Part shown: piece by piece, positions 50,101 through 63,600 of the stretch
How positions within the stretch are numbered: position 1 is the stretch's first letter
How the letters are laid out: each line of letters opens with the position of its first letter
Source of the DNA: Siphonodentalium dalli
Taxonomy: Eukaryota > Mollusca > Scaphopoda > Gadilida > Siphonodentaliidae
Length of the DNA: 64,000 nt
NCBI GenBank assembly: GCA_032622095.1
Contig: CP136064.1
Span: forward strand, 494,001 to 558,000
Direction: 5' to 3'
The notes under the pieces: model-generated
The model's database searches: none
Told to the model about the DNA's origin: nothing
What the model saw: the letters and a program-made list of their open reading frames with translations, nothing else
Translations under genes and position numbers: made by a program

Positions 50101-53100
50101 TGGTGACGGTGTTACTTATGTCCCTTTAAGTTGAGATACATCTGTTCCTTTAAACATACATTTGCATTCCACCTTGAAGATATATATTTTCTGCAGTCAT
50201 TGTAAATGACAACCCGATTCGGATATGGCCAGATTTGACATGGCGCGGTATGGAGAAACATGCGCAAAATTGAAAATATCCAACCGTACTCCACCATGGA
50301 ACCAGTCTATAGCAGATACCCCTTAAAGTTGGTGACTGTGTTACTTATGTCCCTTTAAGTTGAGATACATCTGTTCCTTTAAACATACATTTGCATTCCA
50401 CCATGAAGATATATATTTTCTGCAGTCATTGTAAATGACAACCCGATTCGGATATGGCCAGATTTGACATGGCGCGGTATGGAGAAACATGCGCCAAATA
50501 GAAAATATCCAACCGTACTCCACCATGGAACCAGTCTAAATCAGACACCTCTTTAAGTTGGTGACTGTGTTACTTATGTTCCTTTAAGTTGAGATACATC
50601 TGTTCCTTTAAACATACATTTGCATTCCAACATGAAGATATTTATTTTCTGTAGTCATTGTAAATGACAACCCGATTCGGATATGGCCAGATTTGACATG
50701 GCGCGGTATGGAGAAACATGCGCAAAATTGAAAATATCCAACCGTACTCCACCATGTAACCAGTCTATAGCAGATACCCCTTAAAGTTGGTGACGGTGTT
50801 ACTTATGTCCCTTTAAGTTGAGATACATCTGTTCCTTTAAACATACATTTGCATTCCAACATGAAGATATATATTTTCTGCAGTCATTGTAAATGACAAC
50901 CCGATTCGGATATGGCCAGATTTGACATGGCGCGGTATGGAGAAACATGCGCAAAATTGAAAATATCCAACCGTACTCCACCATGGAACCAGTCTATAGC
51001 AGATACCCCTTAAAGTTGGTGACTGTGTTACTTATGTCCCTTTAAGTTGAGATACATCTGTTCCTTTAAACATACATTTGCATTCCAACATGAAGATATA
51101 TATTTTCTGCAGTCATTGTAAATGACAACCCGATTCGGATATGGCCAGATTTGACATGGCGCGGTATGGAGAAACAAGCGCCAAATTGAAAATATCCAAT
51201 CGTACTCCACCATGGAACCAGTCTATAGCAGATACCCCTTAAAGTTGGTGACTGTGTTACTTATGTCCCTTTAAGTTGAGATACATCTGTTTCTTTAAAC
51301 ATACATTTGCATTCCACCATGAAGATATATATTTTCTGCAGTCATTGTAAATGACAACCCGATTCGGATAGGGCCAGATTTGACATGACGCGGTATGGAG
51401 AAACATGCGCCAAATTGAAAATATCCAACCGTACTCCACCATGGAACCAGTCTATATCAGACACCCCTTTAAGTTGGTGACTGTGTTACTTATGTTTCTT
51501 TAAGTTGAGATACATCTGTTCCTTTAAACATACATTTGCATTCCACCATGAAGATATATATTTTCTGCAGTCATTGTAAATGACAACCCGATTCGGATAT
51601 GGCCAGATTTGACATGGCGCGGTATGGAGAAACATGCGCCAAATTGAAAATATCCAACCGTACTCCACCATGGAACCAGTCTATAGCAGATACCCCTTTA
51701 AGTTGGTGACTGTGTTGCTTATGTCCCTTTAAGTTGAGATACATCTGTTCCTTTAAACATACATTTGCATTCCAACATGAAGATATTTATTTTCTGTTGT
51801 CATTGTAAATGACAACCCGATTCGGATATGGCCAGATTTGACATGGCGCGGTATGGAGAAACATGCGCCAAATTGAAAATATCCAACCGTACTCCACCAT
51901 GGAACCAGTCTATAGCAGATACCCCTTAAAGTTGGTGACTGTGTTACTTATGTCCCTTTAAGTTGAGATACATCTGTTCCTTTAAACATACATTTGCATT
52001 CCAACATGAAGATATTTATTTTCTGTAGTCATTGTAAATGACAACCCGATTCGGATATGGCCAGATTTGACATGGCGCGGTATGGAGAAACATGCGCCAA
52101 ATTGAAAATATCCAACAGTACTCCACCATGGAACCAGTCTATAGCAGATACCCCTTAAAGTTGGTGACTGTGTTACTTATGTCCCTTTAAGTTGAGATAC
52201 ATCTGTTCCTTTAAACATACATTTGCATTCCAACATGAAGATATTTAATTTCTGTAGTCATTGTAAATGACAACCCGATTCGGATATGGCCAGATTTGAC
52301 ATGGCGCGGTATGGAGAAACATGCGCCAAATAGAAAATATCCAACCGTACTCCACCATGGAACCAGTCTATAGCAGATACCCCTTAAAGTTGGTGACTGT
52401 GTTACTTATGTCCCTTTAAGTTGAGATACATCTGTTCCTCTAAACATACATTTGCATTCCAACATGAAGATATTTATTTTCTGTAGTCATTGTAAATGAC
52501 AACCCGATTCGGATATGGCCAGATTTGACATGGCGCGGTATGGAGAAACATGCGCCAAGTAGAAAATATCCAACCGTACTCCACCATGGAACCAGTCTAA
52601 ATCAGACACCTCTTTAAGTTGGTGACTGTGTTACTTATGTCCCTTTAAGTTGAGATACATCTGTTCCTTTAAACATACATTTGCATTCCAACATGAAGAT
52701 ATTTATTTTCTGCAGTCATTGTAAATGACAACCCGATTCGGATATGGCCAGATTTGACATGGCGCGGTATGGAGAAACATGCGCCAAATTGAAAATATAC
52801 AACCGTACTCCACCATGGAACCAGTCTATAGCAGATACCCCTTAAAGTTGGTGACTGTGTTACTTATGTCCCTTTAAGTTGAGATACATCTGTTCCTTTA
52901 AACATACATTTGCATTCCACCATGAAGATATATATTTTCTGCAGTCATTGTAAATGACAACCCGATTCGGATAGGGCCAGATTTGACATGGCGCGGTATG
53001 GAGAAACATGCGCCAAATTGAAAATATCCAACCGTACTCCACCATGGAACCAGTCTATAGCAGATACCCCTTTAAGTTGGTGACTGTGTTACTTATGTCC

Positions 53101-54190
53101 CTTTAAGTTGAGATACATCTGTTCCTTTAAACATACATTTGCATTCCACCATAAAGATATATATTTTCTGCAGTCATTGTAAATGACAACCCGATTCGGA
53201 TATGGCCAGATTTGACATGGCGCGGTATGGAGAAACATGCGACAAATTGAAAATATCCAACCGTACTCCACCATGGAACCAGTCTATAGCAGATACCCCT
53301 TTAAGTTGGTGACTGTGTTACTTATGTCCCTTTAAGTTGAGATACATCTGTTCCTTTAAACATACATTTGCTTTCCAACATGAAGATATTTATTTTCTGT
53401 AGTCATTGTAAATGACAACCCGATTCGGATATGGCCAGATTTGACATGGCGCGGAAGGGAGAAACATGCGCCAAATTGAAAATATCCAACAGTACTCCAC
53501 CATGGAACCAGTCTATAGCAGATACCCCTTAAAGTTGGTGACTGTGTTACTTATGTCCCTTTAAGTTGAGATACATCTGTTTCTTTAAACATACATTTGC
53601 ATTCCAACATGAAGATATTTATTTTCTGTAGTCATTGTAAATGACAACCCGATTCGGATATGGCCAGATTTGACATGACGCGGTAGGGAGAAACATGCGC
53701 CAAATTGAAAATATCCAACAGTACTCCACCATGGAACCAGTCTATAGCAGATATCCCTTAAAGTTGGTGACGGTGTTACTTATGTCCCTTTAAGTTGAGA
53801 TACATCTGTTCCTTTAAACATACATTTGCATTCCACCTTGAAGATATATATTTTCTGCAGTCATTGTAAATGACAACCCGATTCGGATATGGCCAGATTT
53901 GACATGGCGCGGTATGGAGAAACATGCGCAAAATTGAAAATATCCAACCGTACTCCACCATGGAACCAGTCTATAGCAGATACCCCTTAAAGTTGGTGAC
54001 TGTGTTACTTATGTCCCTTTAAGTTGAGATACATCTGTTCCTTTAAACATACATTTGCATTCCACCATGAAGATATATATTTTCTGCAGTCATTGTAAAT
54101 GACAACCCGATTCGGATAGGGCCAGATTTGACATGGCGCGGTATGGAGAAACATGCGCCAAATAGAAAATATCCAACCGTACTCCACCAT
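47135..54190 (-). repeat. 16-mer higher-order repeat, tandem pair
   Basis: The segment starting at 47135 recurs at 50799, exactly 16 x 229 = 3664 bp away. Matching landmarks: cassette 47135-48007 and 50799-51671; a frame with ICRMF...ISLWW at 49425 and 53089; ILRMF...SSRWN at 50112 and 53776. Shared rare changes include GCGGAAGGG (49789 and 53453) and GATATCCC (50088 and 53752). The match holds for about 15 monomers. The last monomer of the first copy switches to the AAATCAGACACCTC type that precedes the cassette. Confidence 0.88.
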
Positions 54191-55149
54191 GGAACCAGTC
54201 TACAGCAGATACCCCTTTAAGTTGGTGACTGTGTTACTTATGTCCCTTTAAGTTGAGATACATCTGTTCCTTTAAACATACATTTGCATTCCACCATGAA
54301 GATATATATTTTCTGCAGCCATTGTAAATGACAACCCGATTCGGATATGGCCAGATTTGACATGGCGCGGTATGGAGAAACATGCGCCAAATAGAAAATA
54401 TCCAACCGTACTCCACCATGGAACCAGTCTATAGCAGATACCCCTTTAAGTTGGTGACTGTGTTACTTATGTCCCTTTAAGTTGAGATACATCTGTTCCT
54501 TTAAACATACATTTGCATTCCACCATGAAGATATATATTTTCTGCAGCCATTGTAAATGACAACCCGATTCGGATATGGCCAGATTTGACATGGCGCGGT
54601 ATGGAGAAACATGCGCCAAATTGAAAATATCCAACCGTACTCCACCATGGAACCAGTCTATAGCAGATACCCCTTTAAGTTGGTGACTGTGTTACTTATG
54701 TCCCTTTAAGTTGAGATACATCTGTTCCTTTAAACATACATTTGCTTTCCAACATGAAGATATTTATTTTCTGTAGTCATTGTAAATGACAACCCGATTC
54801 GGATATGGCCAGATTTGACATGGCGCGGTAGGGAGAAACATGCGCCAAATTGAAAATATCCAACAGTACTCCACCATGGAACCAGTCTATAGCAGATACC
54901 CCTTAAAGTTGGTGACTGTGTTACTTATGTCCCTTTAAGTTGAGATACATCTGTTTCTTTAAACATACATTTGCATTCCAACATGAAGATATTTATTTTC
55001 TGTAGTCATTGTAAATGACAACCCGATTCGGATATGGCCAGATTTGACATGACGCGGTAGGGAGAAACATGCGCCAAATTGAAAATATCCAACCGTACTC
55101 CACCATGTAACCAGTCTATAGCAGATACCCCTTAAAGTTGGTGACGGTG

Positions 55150-58100
55150 TTACTTATGTCCCTTTAAGTTGAGATACATCTGTTCCTTTAAACATACATT
55201 TGCATTCCAACATGAAGATATATATTTTCTGCAGTCATTGTAAATGACAACCCGATTCGGATATGGCCAGATTTGACATGGCGCGGTATGGAGAAACATG
55301 CGCCAAATAGAAAATATCCAACCGTACTCCACCATGGAACCAGTCTATAGCAGATACCCCTTAAAGTTGGTGACTGTGTTACTTATGTCCCTTTAAGTTG
55401 AGATACATCTGTTCCTTTAAACATACATTTGCATTCCAACATGAAGATATTTATTTTCTGTAGTCATTGTAACTGACAACCCGATTCGGATATGGCCAGA
55501 TTTGACATGGCGCGGTATGGAGAAACATGCGCCAAATAGAAAATATCCAACCGTACTCCACCATGGAACCAGTCTAAATCAGACACCTCTTTAAGTTGGT
55601 GACTGTGTTACTTATGTTCCTTTAAGTTGAGATACATCTGTTCCTTTAAACATACATTTGCATTCCAACATGAAGATATTTATTTTCTGTAGTCATTGTA
55701 AATGACAACCCGATTCGGATATGGCCAGATTTGACATGGCGCGGTATGGAGAAACATGCGCAAAATTGAAAATATCCAACCGTACTCCACCATGTAACCA
55801 GTCTATAGCAGATACCCCATAAAGTTGGTGACTGTGTTACTTATGTCCCTTTAAGTTGAGATACATCTGTTTCTTTAAACATACATTTGCATTCCAACAT
55901 GAAGATATTTATTTTCTGTAGTCATTGTAAATGACAACCCGATTCGGATATGGCCAGATTTGACATGACGCGGTAGGGAGAAACATGCGCCAAATTGAAA
56001 ATATCCAACAGTACTCCACCATGGAACCAGTCTATAGCAGATACCCCTTAAAGTTGGTGACGGTGTTACTTATGTCCCTTTAAGTTGAGATACATCTGTT
56101 CCTTTAAACATACATTTGCATTCCACCATGAAGATATATATTTTCTGCAGTCATTGTAAATGACAACCCGATTCGGATATGGCCAGATTTGACATGGCGC
56201 GGTATGGAGAAACATGCGCCAAATTGAAAATATCCAACAGTACTCCACCATGGAACCAGTCTATAGCAGATACCCCTTAAAGTTGGTGACTGTGTTACTT
56301 ATGTCCCTTTAAGTTGAGATACATCTGTTCCTTTAAACATACATTTGCATTCCACCATGAAGATATAAATTTTCTGCAGTCATTGTAAATGACAACCCGA
56401 TTCGGATATGGCCAGATTTGACATGGCGCGGTATGGAGAAACATGCGCCAAGTAGAAAATATCCAACCGTACTCCACCATGGAACCATTCTAAATCAGAC
56501 ACCTCTTTAAGTTGGTGACTGTGTTACTTATGTCCCTTTAAGTTGAGATACATCTGTTCCTTTAAACATACATTTGCATTCCAACATGAAGATATATATT
56601 TTCTGCAGTCATTGTAAATGACAACCCGATTCGGATATGGCCAGATTTGACATGGCGCGGTATGGAGAAACATGCGCCAAATTGAAAATATCCAACCGTA
56701 CTCCACCATGGAACCAGTCTATAGCAGATACCCCTTTAAGTTGGTGACTGTGTTACTTATGTCCCTTTAAGTTGAGATACATCTGTTCCTTTAAACATAC
56801 ATTTGCATTCCACCATGAAGATATATATTTTCTGCAGCCATTGTAAATGACAACCCGATTCGGATATGGCCAGATTTGACATGGCGCGGTATGGAGAAAC
56901 ATGCGCCAAATTGAAAATATCCAACCGTACTCCACCATGGAACCAGTCTATAGCAGATACCCCTTTAAGTTGGTGACTGTGTTACTTATGTCCCTTTAAG
57001 TTGAGATACATCTGTTCCTTTAAACATACATTTGCTTTCCAACATGAAGATATTTATTTTCTGTAGTCATTGTAAATGACAACCCGATTCGGATATGGCC
57101 AGATTTGACATGGCGCGGTAGGGAGAAACATGCGCCAAATTGAAAATATCCAACAGTACTCCACCATGGAACCAGTCTATAGCAGATACCCCTTAAAGTT
57201 GGTGACTGTGTTACTTATGTCCCTTTAAGTTGAGATACATCTGTTTCTTTAAACATACATTTGCATTCCAACATGAAGATATTTATTTTCTGTAGTCATT
57301 GTAAATGACAACCCGATTCGGATATGGCCAGATTTGACATGACGCGGTAGGGAGAAACATGCGCCAAATTGAAAATATCCAACCGTACTCCACCATGTAA
57401 CCAGTCTATAGCAGATACCCCTTAAAGTTGGTGACGGTGTTACTTATGTCCCTTTAAGTTGAGATACATCTGTTCCTTTAAACATACATTTGCATTCCAA
57501 CATGAAGATATATATTTTCTGCAGTCATTGTAAATGACAACCCGATTCGGATATGGCCAGATTTGACATGGCGCGGTATGGAGAAACATGCGCCAAATAG
57601 AAAATATCCAACCGTACTCCACCATGGAACCAGTCTATAGCAGATACCCCTTAAAGTTGGTGACGGTGTTACTTATGTCCCTTTAAGTTGAGATACATCT
57701 GTTCCTTTAAACATACATTTGCATTCCACCATGAAGATATTTATTTTCTGTAGTCATTGTAACTGACAACCCGATTCGGATATGGCCAGATTTGACATGG
57801 CGCGGTATGGAGAAACATGCGCCAAATAGAAAATATCCAACCGTACTCCACCATGGAACCAGTCTAAATCAGACACCTCTTTAAGTTGGTGACTGTGTTA
57901 CTTATGTTCCTTTAAGTTGAGATACATCTGTTCCTTTAAACATACATTTGCATTCCAACATGAAGATATTTATTTTCTGTAGTCATTGTAAATGACAACC
58001 CGATTCGGATATGGCCAGATTTGACATGGCGCGGTATGGAGAAACATGCGCAAAATTGAAAATATCCAACCGTACTCCACCATGTAACCAGTCTATAGCA

Positions 58101-59700
58101 GATACCCCATAAAGTTGGTGACTGTGTTACTTATGTCCCTTTAAGTTGAGATACATCTGTTTCTTTAAACATACATTTGCATTCCAACATGAAGATATTT
58201 ATTTTCTGTAGTCATTGTAAATGACAACCCGATTCGGATATGGCCAGATTTGACATGACGCGGTAGGGAGAAACATGCGCCAAATTGAAAATATCCAACA
58301 GTACTCCACCATGGAACCAGTCTATAGCAGATACCCCTTAAAGTTGGTGACGGTGTTACTTATGTCCCTTTAAGTTGAGATACATCTGTTCCTTTAAACA
58401 TACATTTGCATTCCACCATGAAGATATATATTTTCTGCAGTCATTGTAAATGACAACCCGATTCGGATATGGCCAGATTTGACATGGCGCGGTATGGAGA
58501 AACATGCGCCAAATTGAAAATATCCAACAGTACTCCACCATGGAACCAGTCTATAGCAGATACCCCTTAAAGTTGGTGACTGTGTTACTTATGTCCCTTT
58601 AAGTTGAGATACATCTGTTCCTTTAAACATACATTTGCATTCCACCATGAAGATATAAATTTTCTGCAGTCATTGTAAATGACAACCCGATTCGGATATG
58701 GCCAGATTTGACATGGCGCGGTATGGAGAAACATGCGCCAAGTAGAAAATATCCAACCGTACTCCACCATGGAACCATTCTAAATCAGACACCTCTTTAA
58801 GTTGGTGACTGTGTTACTTATGTCCCTTTAAGTTGAGATACATCTGTTCCTTTAAACATACATTTGCATTCCAACATGAAGATATATATTTTCTGCAGTC
58901 ATTGTAAATGACAACCCGATTCGGATATGGCCAGATTTGACATGGCGCGGTATGGAGAAACATGCGCCAAATTGAAAATATCCAACCGTACTCCACCATG
59001 GAACCAGTCTATAGCAGATACCCCTTTAAGTTGGTGACTGTGTTACTTATGTCCCTTTAAGTTGAGATACATCTGTTCCTTTAAACATACATTTGCATTC
59101 CAACATGAAGATATATATTTTCTGCAGTCATTGTAAATGACAACCCGATTCGGATATGGCCAGATTTGACATGGCGCGGTATGGAGAAACATGCGCCAAA
59201 TTGAAAATATCCAACCGTACTCCACCATGGAACCAGTCTATAGCAGATACCCCTTTAAGTTGGTGACTGTGTTACTTATGTCCCTTTAAGTTGAGATACA
59301 TCTGTTTCTTTAAACATACATTTGCTTTCCAACATGAAGATATTTATTTTCTGTAGTCATTGTAAATGACAACCCGATTCGGATATGGCCAGATTTGACA
59401 TGGCGCGGTATGGAAAAACATGCGCCAAATTGAAAATATCCAACCGTACTCCACCATGGAACCAGTCTATAGCAGATACCCCTTAAAGTTGGTGACTGTG
59501 TTACTTATGTCCGTTTAAGTTGAGATAAATCTGTTTCTTTAAACATACATTTGCATTCCAACATGAAGATATTTATTTTCTGTAGTCATTGTAAATGACA
59601 ACCCGATTCGGATATGGCCAGATTTGACATGGCGCGGTATGGAGAAACATGCGCCAAATAGAAAATATCCAACCGTACTCCACCATGGAACCAGTCTATA
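55150..59700 (-). repeat. 10-mer higher-order repeat, tandem pair
   Basis: Landmark frames at 55150, 56066, 56295, 56524 and 56753 recur at 57440, 58356, 58585, 58814 and 59043, each 10 x 229 = 2290 bp later. Rare shared changes confirm it: GTAACTGACAACC (55469 and 57759) and ACCCCATAAAG (55815 and 58105). Near 57661-57735 the second copy has GACGGTG and CCACCATG where the first has GACTGTG and CCAACATG, so some conversion followed. The fifth monomer also differs (56753 has GCAGCCATTG, 59043 does not). Confidence 0.85.
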
Positions 59701-60632
59701 GCAGATACCCCTTAAAGTTGGTAACTGTGTTACTTATGTCCCTTTAAGTTGAGATACATCTGTTCCTTTAAACATACATTTGCATTCCAACATGAAGATA
59801 TTTATTTTCTGTAGTCATTGTAAATGACAACCCGATTCGGATATGGCCAGATTTGACATGGCGCGGTATGGAGAAACATGCGCCAAATAGAAAATATCCA
59901 ACCGTACTCCATCATGGAACCAGTCTAAATCAGACACCTCTTTAAGTTGGTGACTGTGTTACTTATGTTCCTTTAAGTTGAGATACATCTGTTCCTTTAA
60001 ACATACATTTGCATTCCAACATGAAGATATTTATTTTCTGTAGTCATTGTAAATGACAACCCGATTCGGATATGGCCAGATTTGACATGGCGCGGTATGG
60101 AGAAACATGCGCAAAATTGAAAATATCCAACCGTACTCCACCATGGAACCATTCTAAATCAGACACCTCTTTAAGTTGGTGACTGTGTTACTTATGTCCC
60201 TTTAAGTTGAGATACATCTGTTCCTTTAAACATACATTTGCATTCCAACATGAAGATATATATTTTCTGCAGTCATTGTAAATGACAACCCGATTCGGAT
60301 ATGGCCAGATTTGACATGGCGCGGTATGGAGAAACATGCGCCAAATTGAAAATATCCAACCGTACTCCACCATGGAACCAGTCTATAGCAGATACCCCTT
60401 TAAGTTGGTGACTGTGTTACTTATGTCCCTTTAAGTTGAGATACATCTGTTCCTTTAAACATACATTTGCATTCCAACATGAAGATATATATTTTCTGCA
60501 GTCATTGTAAATGACAACCCGATTCGGATATGGCCAGATTTGACATGGCGCGGTATGGAGAAACATGCGCCAAATTGAAAATATCCAACCGTACTCCACC
60601 ATGGAACCAGTCTATAGCAGATACCCCTTTAA

Positions 60633-60660
60633 GTTGGTGACTGTTACTTATGTCCCTTTA
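60633..60660 (-). repeat. Satellite monomer with a 2-bp deletion
   Basis: GGTGACTGTTACTTATG replaces the usual GGTGACTGTGTTACTTATG. As a result the frames at 60417 and 61789 are 1372 bp apart, two less than 6 x 229. This is the only net length change I can detect within the large minus block. Confidence 0.9.
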
Positions 60661-63600
60661 AGTTGAGATACATCTGTTTCTTTAAACATACATTTGCTTT
60701 CCAACATGAAGATATTTATTTTCTGTAGTCATTGTAAATGACAACCCGATTCGGATATGGCCAGATTTGACATGGCGCGGTATGGAAAAACATGCGCCAA
60801 ATTGAAAATATCCAACCGTACTCCACCATGGAACCAGTCTATAGCAGATACCCCTTAAAGTTGGTGACTGTGTTACTTATGTCCCTTTAAGTTGAGATAC
60901 ATCTGTTCCTTTAAACATACATTTGCATTCCAACATGAAGATATTTATTTTCTGTAGTCATTGTAAATGACAACCCGATTCGGATATGGCCAGATTTGAC
61001 ATGGCGCGGTAGGGAGAAACATGCGCCAAATTGAAAATATCCAACAGTACTCCACCATGGAACCAGTCTATAGCAGATACCCCTTAAAGTTGGTGACTGT
61101 GTTACTTATGTCCCTTTAAGTTGAGATACATCTGTTTCTTTAAACATACATTTGCATTCCAACATGAAGATATTTATTTTCTGTAGTCATTGTAAATGAC
61201 AACCCGATTCGGATATGGCCAGATTTGACATGGCGCGGTATGGAGAAACATGCGCCAAATAGAAAATATCCAACCGTACTCCACCATGGAACCAGTCTAT
61301 AGCAGATACCCCTTAAAGTTGGTAACTGTGTTACTTATGTCCCTTTAAGTTGAGATACATCTGTTCCTTTAAACATACATTTGCATTCCAACATGAAGAT
61401 ATTTATTTTCTGTAGTCATTGTAAATGACAACCCGATTCGGATATGGCCAGATTTGACATGGCGCGGTATGGAGAAACATGCGCCAAATAGAAAATATCC
61501 AACCGTACTCCACCATGGAACCAGTCTAAATCAGACACCTCTTTAAGTTGGTGACTGTGTTACTTATGTTCCTTTAAGTTGAGATACATCTGTTCCTTTA
61601 AACATACATTTGCATTCCAACATGAAGATATTTATTTTCTGTAGTCATTGTAAATGACAACCCGATTCGGATATGGCCAGATTTGACATGGCGCGGTATG
61701 GAGAAACATGCGCAAAATTGAAAATATCCAACCGTACTCCACCATGTAACCAGTCTATAGCAGATACCCCTTAAAGTTGGTGACGGTGTTACTTATGTCC
61801 CTTTAAGTTGAGATACATCTGTTCCTTTAAACATACATTTGCATTCCAACATGAAGATATATATTTTCTGCAGTCATTGTAAATGACAACCCGATTCGGA
61901 TATGGCCAGATTTGACATGGCGCGGTATGGAGAAACATGCGCCAAATTGAAAATATCCAACCGTACTCCACCATGGAACCAGTCTATAGCAGATACCCCT
62001 TAAAGTTGGTGACTGTGTTACTTATGTCCCTTTAAGTTGAGATACATCTGTTCCTTTAAACATACATTTGCATTCCAACATGAAGATATATATTTTCTGC
62101 AGTCATTGTAAATGACAACCCGATTCGGATATGGCCAGATTTGACATGGCGCGGTATGGAGAAACAAGCGCCAAATTGAAAATATCCAACCGTTCTCCAC
62201 CATGGAACCAGTCTATAGCAGATACCCCTTAAAGTTGGTGACGGTGTTACTTATGTCCCTTTAAGTTGAGATACATCTGTTCCTTTAAACATACATTTGC
62301 ATTCCACCATGAAGATATATATTTTCTGCAGTCATTGTAAATGACAACCCGATTCGGATATGGCCAGATTTGACATGGCGCGGTATGGAGAAACATGCGC
62401 CAAATTGAAAATATCCAACAGTACTCCACCATGGAACCAGTCAATAGCAGATACCCCTTAAAGTTGGTGACTGTGTTACTTATGTCCCTTTAAGTTGAGA
62501 TACATCTGTTCCTTTAAACATACATTTGCATTCCACCATGAAGATATATATTTTCTGCAGTCATTGTAAATGACAACCCGATTCGGATATGGCCAGATTT
62601 GACATGGCGCGGTATGGAGAAACATGCGCCAAGTAGAAAATATCCAACCGTACTCCACCATGGAACCATTCTAAATCAGACACCTCTTTAAGTTGGTGAC
62701 TGTGTTACTTATGTCCCTTTAAGTTGAGATACATCTATTCCTTTAAACATACATTTGCATTCCAACATGAAGATATTTATTTTCTGCAGTCATTGTAAAT
62801 GACAACCCGATTCGGATATGGCCAGATTTGACATGGCGCGGTATGGAGAAACATGCGCAAAATTGAAAATATCCAACCGTACTCCACCATGTAACCAGTC
62901 TATAGCAGATACCCCTTCAAGTTGGTGACGGTGTTACTTATGTCCCTTTAAGTTGAGATACATCTGTTCCTTTAAACATTCATTTGCATTCCACCATGAA
63001 GATATATATTTTCTGCAGTCATTGTAAATGACAACCCGATTCGGATATGGCCAGATTTGACATGGCGCGGTATGGAGAAACATGCGCCAAATTGAAAATA
63101 TCCAACCGTACTCCACCATGTAACCAGTCTATAGCAGATACCCCTTAAAGTTGGTGACGGTGTTACTTATGTCCCTTTAAGTTGAGATACATCTGTTCCT
63201 TTAAACATACATTTGCATTCCAACATGAAGATATATATTTTCTGCAGTCATTGTAAATGACAACCCGATTCGGATATGGCCAGATTTGACATGGCGCGGT
63301 ATGGAGAAACATGCGCCAAATAGAAAATATCCAACCGTACTCCACCATGGAACCAGTCTATAGCAGATACCCCTTAAAGTTGGTGACTGTGTTACTTATG
63401 TCCCTTTAAGTTGAGATACATCTGTTCCTTTAAACATACATTTGCATTCCAACATGAAGATATTTATTTTCTGTAGTCATTGTAAATGACAACCCGATTC
63501 GGATATGGCCAGATTTGACATGGCGCGGTATGGAGAAACATGCGCCAAATAGAAAATATCCAACCGTACTCCACCATGGAACCAGTCTAAATCAGACACC

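Noticed and set aside
9232-63348. About 110 repeated 61-codon open frames (MVEYGWIFSIW...LNLKGHK), as a small-protein gene family
   Set aside because: They recur at exact multiples of 229 bp on both strands, following satellite orientation. About half the monomers have an in-frame TAA (AAATAAATATC). No known domain, no spacing for regulatory DNA. Best explained as an open frame that happens to exist in the satellite unit.
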